This document shows positions 1 to 6,495 of a stretch of 8,542 bases of DNA, one piece after another. Every line of letters starts with the position of its first letter. Position 1 is the stretch's first letter. The position numbers and the translations under genes were made by a program. The stretch is from assembly GCA_047620505.1 (NCBI GenBank), contig JBLHKS010000281.1:1-8542 (forward strand), read 5' to 3'. This stretch comes from JBLHKS01 sp047620505 (lineage in GTDB: Bacteria > Verrucomicrobiota > Verrucomicrobiia > Verrucomicrobiales > DEV007). The notes beneath the pieces are model-generated. The model worked only from the letters and a program-made list of their open reading frames with translations. It was not told the DNA's origin and did no database searches.

Positions 1-9
1 TCGAGGCCG

Positions 10-2469
10 CTAATTTGTCGCTTCGGCTATTACTTTTCGATAGTAGACAATCGCGCGCTTGTAACTCGCTTCAGCATCGCCTCGCTCGTCTTCCCTGATC
101 TTCATATGCCGGTTTTGCCAGAGTTTTTCGATCATTTCGATGCACCACCGAGCACTTGCCGTTGATGCGCGGATAGGCTGGTCGGCGATAATCACGTTGA
201 CCGGATTTGTGTGAAGCTGGGGAAACTGGCGAAGCGCAACCCAACTGCTTTTGTCGATGTCAATCTCGAACGCGAGATCATGCTCTTGGCCATCGGCCGG
301 AACCTCGCGAGATGCTACCGCCTCCCCATTGACGATGATCTCCACAAGTCGAGTCCCGCCGTCTGTAAAGCTGCCGTTTTTGCCAACGTGGAGGTTGACC
401 GTGTCGCCGACTTTCGCGCGGCCCAATGGTGGATCCACAGTTCCGTAGGGCACGCCGATTGGCGTTTCGGGAGCGAACGAAACTCTGGCTTTGACTTCAA
501 CTTTTCCAGATTCGGCGAGCCTGACATCGCCAAAACCCGGATCGACTCCGCTAACGGAAAACTGAAGCGCATGAGCGTAGCCGTCACTCACGTAAGATTT
601 CCCAGCCGCCAAGGCCTGACACCAAATGCTGTAGTCAAGTTTCTCGAGTTTGCCCAGCTGAACGTAAACCCGGCCCTGGCCGACTCGCGTGCCCGACATG
701 CAGGGAAAATCCGTCTCGCCACTCGCCTTTACGGGCAATCCGCAATTCATGATGTGATACCAAGTGTTCCATTCCTGGATTCGCGCGGTGTCCATCGCGC
801 TGATAAAATCACAAACACCTTCGACTGACGAAATCGCGATTTCCATCGCGCCCGCACCGTTCATCCCGGGAATTGCATAATTCGGCAGTTGCTCTGCAAC
901 GCGCTTCAGGCTCGAAACGAGTTCACTTTCGACGAGGTCGCCGTCTTTGTTGGAGTCGATCGTTTCGAAGGACTCCGGCAGCAGCTGCTGGGCTGACTCC
1001 TCGGCTGAAACGCGCCGATTTTCATCAGCATCAAGCTTCTTCACCAGACGCGCGGCTTCCTGCTCTGGCTCGACGTGAAGACCGCTAGCGCTATGCGCAT
1101 AACCAGCGATACCACCCTGTTCCTTGCACCAGCGCATCACTGGAATCGTCCAGCTCGGCCAGCCCTTGGTTTTCGTTCCCTCGGAACCCGGAAACGTCTG
1201 ATCCTTCAGATTTAAGAGGCAGACATGGCCGAGTGGAGCCGAGCCAAAGCCGCTGATTTCGAGATCGTATTTTATCAATGTCAGGGGCTCGCTGACGGGA
1301 TCCCTGCCTGCGCGAAAAAACTGGCGTTGGTGCTCGAAACCGGGTCCCCAAGTCAGAATGCAGCCGACGTTGAGACCCTCGCCTTTGACGTGTGGCAGGA
1401 CGTGCTCGGGGTTCATTCCGACGCTCGGAAACTGGTAATGCGCGCAGCCGCTGGCGTGGATGTGGTGATCGCCACTGTAGAATCCGTAAGCGCCGGCATC
1501 GACCCAGCGCTCGAGTTTCAATTCCAGCAGCTGCTGATCGGGAACGCGGATTTTATGGCGCTGAACGCGATACTCGGGACCGCGGCTGGCCTCGACGGAG
1601 AATTCGCCAGGTGGCAGGCTGACATGCTCGCCATCGGCTCGATAAATCTGGCGCTGAAAGAACAAATCTGGCGCGAGGCGCTTTGCCTGCGACGGGTAGA
1701 TCCGGCCCGCTGAATCCTGGAACACAAGCCGCGCCGTGGTCGGTTTGCCGGTTTCGTCGAGGATCTTCAGCTTAACCGGAATCGACTGACTAACATTGAA
1801 CAAAACTGGCGCTTCGGCGCGGAAACCAAGATCCTGCGTGCCGTCTCCGACATCAAACGCGATCGTCGCTTCCCGCTTCCCGTGCTCGCTGCTGGAGATC
1901 AGGGCGATCACGTATTCGACTTCGAGGCCGCTCAGATTCGGAGTCATCGGCTGATCACGAAACATCTCGACACTCAGAAACCGATCGGTCGCGCCTGCTT
2001 CGTTTTCGTTTTCGCGAAGGTCGAGGCGTTCTTGTCGCGTCAGGCTCCCTTGCGATGCGCCAGCGTAAACTTTTCCGGCCTGCGGGCTCGAAATTCTCAG
2101 CGGCGCGGTCACCGAAGCCAAATTGTGAATCCGGATGATCGACGGCGTGAAACCGTCTTGTTGAAGAATCGCCTTTGCCTTTCCCCGGGCGGCTTTGACG
2201 CGTGATTCGGGACTGATCTGGACTTCAAGCAGGACGTGACCGGCTAACGCGCGTTGCAAACCGGTTGCATCGCGTTCGCGAATCGCCGTCTGGATCGTTG
2301 CGGTTTTATCCAGGCTGAACGGACTTGCGCCAAGAAATTCCAAAGCCTCTAACAAGCGCTCCGCATTTGCGCCGAGCGGCTGAGCTTCGACGTCAATCGG
2401 ATCGGAGTTTGCCAGGACGAACGTGGCGAAAAGCAGCGAGAACAGGCCGCCAAAAAAGGATCGGGTCAT
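10..2469 (-). CDS. Secreted CehA/McbA-type (PHP) metallohydrolase with internal EF-hand pair
   Basis: Predicted exported metal-dependent hydrolase of 819 residues; the substrate is unknown. I start it at the ATG at 2469 because this places a clean signal peptide at the N-terminus (MTRS, then hydrophobic FFGGLFSLLFATFVLA). The open frame runs further upstream, but only into the permease gene. Residues about 225-315 look like a carboxypeptidase-regulatory-type beta domain. The catalytic region begins at GDHHIHAS (H336 and H338), matching the first metal-binding motif of PHP/CehA enzymes. It continues with GYAHS (H459) and SGETDFPC (E585, D587), which sits where the family usually has an Asp-x-His motif. 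Two EF-hand loops lie between them at residues 480-491 (D-x-D-x-N, Glu at 12) and 505-516 (D-x-N-x-D-G-D, Glu at 12), so calcium binding is likely. A beta-rich C-terminal part follows. It starts 8 bases after the permease stop codon and is probably the last gene of the zinc-transport operon. The family assignment is fairly secure; the function is not. Confidence 0.85.
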   Translation of the reverse strand: MTRSFFGGLFSLLFATFVLANSDPIDVEAQPLGANAERLLEALEFLGASPFSLDKTATIQTAIRERDATGLQRALAGHVLLEVQISPESRVKAARGKAKAILQQDGFTPSIIRIHNLASVTAPLRISSPQAGKVYAGASQGSLTRQERLDLRENENEAGATDRFLSVEMFRDQPMTPNLSGLEVEYVIALISSSEHGKREATIAFDVGDGTQDLGFRAEAPVLFNVSQSIPVKLKILDETGKPTTARLVFQDSAGRIYPSQAKRLAPDLFFQRQIYRADGEHVSLPPGEFSVEASRGPEYRVQRHKIRVPDQQLLELKLERWVDAGAYGFYSGDHHIHASGCAHYQFPSVGMNPEHVLPHVKGEGLNVGCILTWGPGFEHQRQFFRAGRDPVSEPLTLIKYDLEISGFGSAPLGHVCLLNLKDQTFPGSEGTKTKGWPSWTIPVMRWCKEQGGIAGYAHSASGLHVEPEQEAARLVKKLDADENRRVSAEESAQQLLPESFETIDSNKDGDLVESELVSSLKRVAEQLPNYAIPGMNGAGAMEIAISSVEGVCDFISAMDTARIQEWNTWYHIMNCGLPVKASGETDFPCMSGTRVGQGRVYVQLGKLEKLDYSIWCQALAAGKSYVSDGYAHALQFSVSGVDPGFGDVRLAESGKVEVKARVSFAPETPIGVPYGTVDPPLGRAKVGDTVNLHVGKNGSFTDGGTRLVEIIVNGEAVASREVPADGQEHDLAFEIDIDKSSWVALRQFPQLHTNPVNVIIADQPIRASTASARWCIEMIEKLWQNRHMKIREDERGDAEASYKRAIVYYRKVIAEATN

Positions 2470-2477
2470 GCCCGATT

Positions 2478-3320
2478 CTACGCTTTTCGGAAGGACTTGC
2501 CTATCAAAGTTCCGGTGTAGACGAGGGCGGCGAGGATGACGATCACGGGGCCGGTCGGCCATTCAAGTGTGTAGCTCAGGCCGAGGCCTAACGATGTAAA
2601 AATCATCGCAAGGACGATGGCGATGATCATCGCGTGCCAGAGCCGTTTCGCGAATCGCATTCCGGTCGCGGCAGGAAGCACGATCAGTGCGATCGCCAGG
2701 ACGACGCCAGTTAGCTGGACGAGCAACACAACGCTGAGCGCGGTGAGGATCAAAAGCATAAAGTAGTAAACCGGCGTGTTGATCCCTCGAAGCTGGGCGA
2801 ATTCGCCGTCGAAACAGACAGCGAGGAGCTTGTTGTAGAACAAGAGGCTCAAGGTGATCACGGCGATCCCGAGAGCGAGCGTGATCCACAAATCGCGGGG
2901 CGAAATGTAGAGGATGCTGCCCATGAGAAAGCTTTCGAGGTTGCCTTGGAAGTTGGGCGAAAAGTAGAGGAACAGGAAGCCAAGGCTCATGCCAACTGAC
3001 CAGGTAGCTGAGATAATCGTGTCTTCGCGCTCCTTCAAATAGAGGCTGACGACACCGATAATCAGAGCGGCGAGAATCGCGGCGATCAACGCACCTAACA
3101 TTGGGTCAAACCACGTCCAGCCGAGTTTGTGCTGGATGAAAACGGCCGCGCCGATTCCGCCGAGGACGCAGTGCGCGATGGCAGCGGCGATATAGCTGAT
3201 GCGGCGAGCCACGACGTAGCTGCCGACGATTCCGAAGCTCAAACTCGCGATGATTCCGGCAAAAAATGCCATCTGACTGATCGACTTCCAAGTCAGCAGC
3301 TGCTGGAGAAATTCACCCAT
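2478..3320 (-). CDS. znuB: Zinc/manganese ABC transporter, membrane permease (ZnuB-like)
   Basis: Inner-membrane channel subunit of a cluster-9 (ABC-3 family) metal importer, 280 residues, the usual length. Nearly the whole chain consists of hydrophobic segments, about eight. The family's characteristic stretches are present: GSYVVARRISYIAAAIAHCV near the N-terminus, CFDGEFAQLRG in the middle, and LTGVVLAIALIVLPAATGMR towards the end. I chose the ATG at 3320, which gives an 8-base overlap with the stop of the ATPase gene (stop at 3313-3315). A GGAG sits 12 bases upstream, rather far. An upstream in-frame ATG at 3359 would add 13 polar residues and lengthen the overlap to 47 bases, so it is less likely. 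Sequence alone does not separate zinc from manganese; zinc is favoured by the partner binding protein with its long His-rich loop. Confidence 0.9.
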   Translation of the reverse strand: MGEFLQQLLTWKSISQMAFFAGIIASLSFGIVGSYVVARRISYIAAAIAHCVLGGIGAAVFIQHKLGWTWFDPMLGALIAAILAALIIGVVSLYLKEREDTIISATWSVGMSLGFLFLYFSPNFQGNLESFLMGSILYISPRDLWITLALGIAVITLSLLFYNKLLAVCFDGEFAQLRGINTPVYYFMLLILTALSVVLLVQLTGVVLAIALIVLPAATGMRFAKRLWHAMIIAIVLAMIFTSLGLGLSYTLEWPTGPVIVILAALVYTGTLIGKSFRKA

Positions 3321-4050
3321 GATCGTGGTCAGCTCCAAAGTGTTCGTGACGCAGTTCACCGCTGTAGATTTCGCGAATCGTGTGGCCGTCGAGATCGGAA
3401 ACGCGGTGCTCGTGAACGTGGCGGTTGACGCAGAGGACTCGATCCGTCATCCGCTCTAACAAGCCGATATCGTGGGAGATGATCAGCGTCGTCATTCCCT
3501 TCGGGAGCCTGTCCAGAGTCTTGAGAAACTGCTCTTCGACACTGAGATCGATGTTCGCGGTCGGCTCGTCGAGCAGGAGCAGATCGGGCTCGGCTGCGAG
3601 AGCTCGGGCGATCAGAACTCGCTGCTTTTGGCCGCCTGACATTGCGGCGAAAGGGCGGTCGGCGAGGTCGGCGAGACCGACTTCGGCTAACGCATCGGCG
3701 GCAACCGCGCGGTCGGCTTTGGCGTAGATTCCGTACCACGGCAATCGATCGAGCCTACCCATCAGAACGACTTCGTGCGCGGTTATCGGGAATTTTGTAT
3801 CGAACTGCAAGTGCTGCGGAACGTAGCCGATGTGTTTGCAGCCGATGTGCGGGCTGTGGTCGAGAATTTCGATTTTCCCGGTCTGCGGCTTGAGCAAACC
3901 TAGGGCGAGTTTGAAGAGCGTAGTCTTGCCTCCTCCGTTAGGCCCGACGACCCCAACGCAGGCGCCTTCCTCAATTGCGAAGCTGGCGTCGTCGATCACC
4001 ACCGGCGCGGCGTAGCGAAAACTGACCTGCTCGAATCGAAGGGCGGTCAT
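3313..4050 (-). CDS. znuC: Zinc/manganese ABC transporter, ATP-binding subunit (ZnuC-like)
   Basis: Cytoplasmic ATPase that drives the metal importer, 245 residues, full length. All nucleotide-binding elements are visible: Walker A GPNGGGKTT (36-44), Q-loop glutamine Q79 in YVPQH, ABC signature MSGGQKQR (137-144), Walker B LLLLDEP ending at D161-E162-P163, and the H-loop histidine H193 in ISHD. Translation is probably coupled to the binding-protein gene: the start ATG overlaps the upstream TGA in ATGA, with a good Shine-Dalgarno GAGGAA (4056-4061) five bases before it. The C-terminal 35 residues are rich in histidine (HVHEHR at 211-216, and an ending with H235, H237, H242 and H244), which suggests a metal-responsive tail. 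The ATPase role is certain; metal identity rests on the neighbours. Confidence 0.93.
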   Translation of the reverse strand: MTALRFEQVSFRYAAPVVIDDASFAIEEGACVGVVGPNGGGKTTLFKLALGLLKPQTGKIEILDHSPHIGCKHIGYVPQHLQFDTKFPITAHEVVLMGRLDRLPWYGIYAKADRAVAADALAEVGLADLADRPFAAMSGGQKQRVLIARALAAEPDLLLLDEPTANIDLSVEEQFLKTLDRLPKGMTTLIISHDIGLLERMTDRVLCVNRHVHEHRVSDLDGHTIREIYSGELRHEHFGADHDHG

Positions 4051-4910
4051 CGAGATTCCTCGATTGCTTTCGCCAGCGAACGCAGCGTCGCGAGGACATC
4101 GCGGCCGAGCGGATCGACCAGAGTCAGCTTCGCGCCGATCGCTTCGGCGATTCGCTCAGCACCGCCCTGGCTGAATTGCGGCTGCACGAGAATCAGCTTC
4201 ACTCCGTCTTTTTTGGCGTCCGCGATGATCCGTGTTAGCTGCTTCGGCGAGGGCTCGCGGCCGCCGGTTTCGATCGCGATTTCTTCGAGGCCGTAGGCGT
4301 CGGCGAAATAGCCGAAGGCGGAGTGGAAGACGTAGAATTTGGTTTTTGCGAGGGGCTCGAGCCGAGCCAGCAGCTGCTGGTCGAGCTCGATGATTTTTTT
4401 GGTGAAGGCTTCGGCGTTCGCCTCGAAAACATCTGCGTGATCAGGATCCAGGGCGCTCAATTCTGAGGCGATGGTCTGGAGCTGAAGCTCGACGAGTTGC
4501 GGCGAAAGCCAGGTGTGAGGATCGAAATCGCCGTGCGCCTGATCGTGGCTGTGGTCATGACCGTGATCGTGATCGTGCTCTTCCATTCCGCGAAGAGCGA
4601 GGCCTTTGGTCAGGTCGAGCAACTGCAGATTCTCAGTTGTCTCGGTGATTTTCTCAGCGAGCAGCTGCTCAAACGGCATGCCAGCGGTGAACCAGACATC
4701 TGCGTTAGAAATCGCAGTGACGCGGCGCGGTGTCGGGGTGAATTCGTGAGGGTCCTGACCTTCGTCGACGAGGATAGTAAGCTCGATATGTTCGCCTCCA
4801 ACGGCTTCAACGAGACCGGCGTGAGGAACGATGCTGACGGCGACTTTGATTTCGGCCAACGCCGATTGCGCCAGAGCGAACAGAAGAAAACTGAGAACCA
4901 ATAGCTTCAT
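4047..4910 (-). CDS. znuA: Periplasmic zinc-binding protein of ABC importer (ZnuA-like)
   Basis: Solute-binding protein (cluster A-I / TroA family) that captures Zn2+ and delivers it to the permease; 287 residues. An N-terminal signal peptide (MKLLVLSFLLFALAQSALA, cleavage after ALA) sends it across the inner membrane; there is no lipobox cysteine. The probable metal ligands are in the expected places: H55 (DPHEF), H132 (DPHTW), H196 (FHSAFGY) and D266 (VDPLG). A His/Asp-rich loop at residues 111-127, just before DPHTW, is typical of zinc-specific rather than manganese-specific members, so zinc is the favoured substrate. It is the first gene of the minus-strand cluster and overlaps the ATPase gene by four bases. 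No strong Shine-Dalgarno precedes the ATG at 4910. A candidate repressor site lies 15-30 bases upstream of the start. Confidence 0.92.
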   Translation of the reverse strand: MKLLVLSFLLFALAQSALAEIKVAVSIVPHAGLVEAVGGEHIELTILVDEGQDPHEFTPTPRRVTAISNADVWFTAGMPFEQLLAEKITETTENLQLLDLTKGLALRGMEEHDHDHGHDHSHDQAHGDFDPHTWLSPQLVELQLQTIASELSALDPDHADVFEANAEAFTKKIIELDQQLLARLEPLAKTKFYVFHSAFGYFADAYGLEEIAIETGGREPSPKQLTRIIADAKKDGVKLILVQPQFSQGGAERIAEAIGAKLTLVDPLGRDVLATLRSLAKAIEESR

Positions 4911-4925
4911 GGTTCGGCCAGTTTA

Positions 4926-4940
4926 TGCAATTGAGTTGCA
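4926..4940 (-). promoter_or_regulatory. Candidate Zur/Fur-family operator upstream of znuA
   Basis: Read on the gene strand, this is TGCAACTCAATTGCA, a 7-1-7 inverted repeat in which six of seven positions of the half-sites match (TGCAACT against TGCAATT). The 15-bp, 7-1-7 architecture is the one used by Fur-family regulators, and the site lies directly before a zinc-importer operon, 15-30 bases from the start codon. A weak -10-like CATAAA (4922-4927 on the minus strand) overlaps its downstream edge, so binding would block initiation. The symmetry is seen directly; the identity of the regulator is inferred from context. Confidence 0.45.
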
Positions 4941-4973
4941 AAAGCAAGCGTTTCGAAAGAAGCGCAGCGGACG

Positions 4974-5426
4974 TCACTCGCGATTCTTCGAGTCGATCTG
5001 GATCGTCACCGGTCCATCGTTAATCAAAGCGACTTTCATGTCAGCACCGAACTCGCCAAGCGCGGGCGGTTTTCCGAATTCGCGCTCGATCGACTCGAGA
5101 AATTTTTCGTAAAGCGGAATCGCGGTCTCGGGCCGCGCTGCCTTGATGAAACTTGGTCGGTTCCCTTTCTTTGTGCTCGCATGCAAAGTGAACTGGCTGA
5201 TCACGAGAGCTGAGCCGCCGATGTCGAGCGCCGAGCAATTGATCTTGCCGTCGTCATCGCTGAAAATCCGCATCTTCGCGATCTTGCCAGCTAGCCACTC
5301 AGCGTCTTCTGGCGAGTCGGCTTCTTCGATGCCTAACAAAACCAAAACGCCGGCTCCGATCTCACCTCGAACCTCCCCCTCGATGGCGACGCTGGCTTCG
5401 GATACGCGTTGGATGACAGCTCTCAT
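4974..5426 (-). CDS. dtd: D-aminoacyl-tRNA deacylase
   Basis: Cytoplasmic proofreading enzyme that hydrolyses D-amino acids (and, in this family, glycine mischarged on tRNA-Ala) from tRNA, so keeping D-residues out of proteins. The 150 residues are the normal family length. It begins with the typical MRAVIQRVSEASV and carries both hallmarks: SQFTL at 77-81, whose T80 belongs to the active site, and the Gly-cisPro motif NDGPVT at 136-141 that excludes L-amino acids. The start ATG at 5426 gives exactly the family N-terminus, though no Shine-Dalgarno is visible. It lies 63 bases upstream of znuA on the same strand; the candidate operator in that gap suggests separate control. It is divergent from the serine acetyltransferase gene. 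Confidence 0.95.
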   Translation of the reverse strand: MRAVIQRVSEASVAIEGEVRGEIGAGVLVLLGIEEADSPEDAEWLAGKIAKMRIFSDDDGKINCSALDIGGSALVISQFTLHASTKKGNRPSFIKAARPETAIPLYEKFLESIEREFGKPPALGEFGADMKVALINDGPVTIQIDSKNRE

Positions 5427-5438
5427 TTCGAATAGAAC

Positions 5439-5466
5439 TTGGAATCTGCGCTTCTCAGGATAGGAT
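5439..5466 (+). promoter_or_regulatory. Candidate sigma-70-like promoter for the serine acetyltransferase gene
   Basis: TTGGAA (5439-5444) and TAGGAT (5461-5466) are separated by 16 bases; each matches four of six consensus positions. Transcription would begin near 5473, leaving a leader of about 50 bases before the ATG at 5522 that contains the hairpin at 5485-5501. It is a weak match found by eye, in the only place such a promoter could sit (the dtd / acetyltransferase divergent gap). Confidence 0.25.
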
Positions 5467-5484
5467 GCAACCGCTTCGACCGTC

Positions 5485-5501
5485 TCACTCGGGTCGAGTG
5501 A
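5485..5501 (+). other. Leader hairpin upstream of the serine acetyltransferase start
   Basis: TCACTCG, a GGT loop, then CGAGTGA form a perfect 7-bp stem with a 3-base loop. It is followed by a T-rich run (ATTTCTGTTT) just before the start codon at 5522. This resembles a weak intrinsic terminator or attenuator, but the T tract is interrupted. The pairing is seen directly; a regulatory role is inferred. Confidence 0.35.
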
Positions 5502-5521
5502 ATTTCTGTTTCAATTTGATT

Positions 5522-6460
5522 ATGGACGATTGTCCCAAAAAGCGTCTCGCCGAGGATCTGGTGGCCTCGTACCACGAAGTCGGCGGCATCAATCGGATCG
5601 ACTGCACGAACCTGCCTTCGAAGCGGACGGTCGCGTCGTTGTGCGAAGAATTGCTCGCGTTGTTGTTTCCTGGTTACCACGATGAAGAGCCGATTCACGA
5701 CGATGACATCGACGAAATCACCGCGCGCCGGATCAATGGACTTGTCGATCGATTCGCGCCCGAGGTGGCTAAGAGTCTGCGTTATGACGAGCAGCGCGGC
5801 GGGGAACACGCGGAAATGCCGGAGGAGATGGTTTGCGGTTTTCTCCAGCAGCTGCCGGAGATCCGTCGGGTCCTGAAGACCGATGTTGAAGCGGCTTACG
5901 AAGGTGATCCGGCGGCGACGAACAACGAAGTGATCATCCTTTCGTATCCAGCGATTGAGGCGATTGCGATCCAGCGTCTGGCACACGTGCTCTATAAGAA
6001 GAGCCTTCCGCTGCTACCACGAATGATGACCGAGTGGGCGCACAGCCGCACTGGGATCGACATTCACCCTGGCGCTGCGATCGGAACGCATTTTTTTATC
6101 GATCACGGCACGGGCGTGGTGATCGGCGAAACCTGCACGATCGGCAATCACGTTAAGCTCTATCACGGAGTCACGTTAGGCGCTTTGAGCTTTCCCAAGG
6201 ACGCTGAGGGCCGAGTCGTCAAGGGCAACAAGCGGCATCCAGACGTTGAAAACTGGGTCACGATTTATCCGAACGCGACGGTGCTTGGCGGCGAGACGCG
6301 GCTTAGCGATCGTAGCACGATTGGGGCGAACGTCTTCCTGCGGCGAAGCGTTCCGGCTGACACGTTGGTTACGACTGAAGGTGCGGCGCTGCGATTCCTT
6401 AACAAGAAGACTGGTCTTGAGATCGGCGTTCTGGATCCGGATTCAGAAGTGATGATCTGA
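5522..6460 (+). CDS. cysE: Serine O-acetyltransferase, long form
   Basis: Transfers acetyl from acetyl-CoA to L-serine, giving O-acetylserine, the precursor of cysteine; cytoplasmic. The predicted protein has 312 residues, longer than the 273 of Escherichia coli CysE. A helical N-terminal domain (about 1-175) is followed by a left-handed beta-helix of hexapeptide repeats beginning at IDIHPGAAIG. The catalytic Asp-His pair (D194, H195 in FIDHGTG) and the second active-site histidine (H239 in KRHPDV) are present. Between VTLGALSF and KRHP is a longer loop than in CysE, as in plant/EpsC-like long forms. The chain ends in isoleucine (SEVMI), the residue that CysE-type proteins insert into cysteine synthase. 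I use the ATG at 5522. An in-frame ATG at 5465 with AGGA four bases upstream would add 19 residues of non-family sequence and is less likely. Confidence 0.9.
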   Translation: MDDCPKKRLAEDLVASYHEVGGINRIDCTNLPSKRTVASLCEELLALLFPGYHDEEPIHDDDIDEITARRINGLVDRFAPEVAKSLRYDEQRGGEHAEMPEEMVCGFLQQLPEIRRVLKTDVEAAYEGDPAATNNEVIILSYPAIEAIAIQRLAHVLYKKSLPLLPRMMTEWAHSRTGIDIHPGAAIGTHFFIDHGTGVVIGETCTIGNHVKLYHGVTLGALSFPKDAEGRVVKGNKRHPDVENWVTIYPNATVLGGETRLSDRSTIGANVFLRRSVPADTLVTTEGAALRFLNKKTGLEIGVLDPDSEVMI

Positions 6461-6495
6461 AAAAAACTAACATTGTTCGAATCAGAGGATTGATC

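Noticed and set aside
211..828. A 205-codon plus-strand open frame opposite the metallohydrolase
   Set aside because: It is fully antisense to a well-supported gene, with no recognisable motif and the composition of a shadow frame.
1225..1713. A 162-codon plus-strand open frame opposite the metallohydrolase catalytic region
   Set aside because: It is antisense to conserved metal-binding motifs, has no domain signature and no convincing ribosome-binding site; long antisense frames are common in GC-rich genes.
2470..2562. A 31-residue upstream extension of the metallohydrolase frame
   Set aside because: It lies almost wholly inside the permease gene, is basic and lacks family features, whereas the ATG at 2469 begins a clear signal peptide.
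4520..4585. Short repeated GTGATC/GTGGTC units resembling a tandem repeat
   Set aside because: They are the His/Asp codons of the znuA metal-binding loop; low-complexity coding sequence explains them.
5423..5986. A 187-codon minus-strand open frame opposite the serine acetyltransferase N-terminus
   Set aside because: It would begin within a conserved enzyme gene and run into the dtd start; its protein is rich in Arg and His with no family resemblance.
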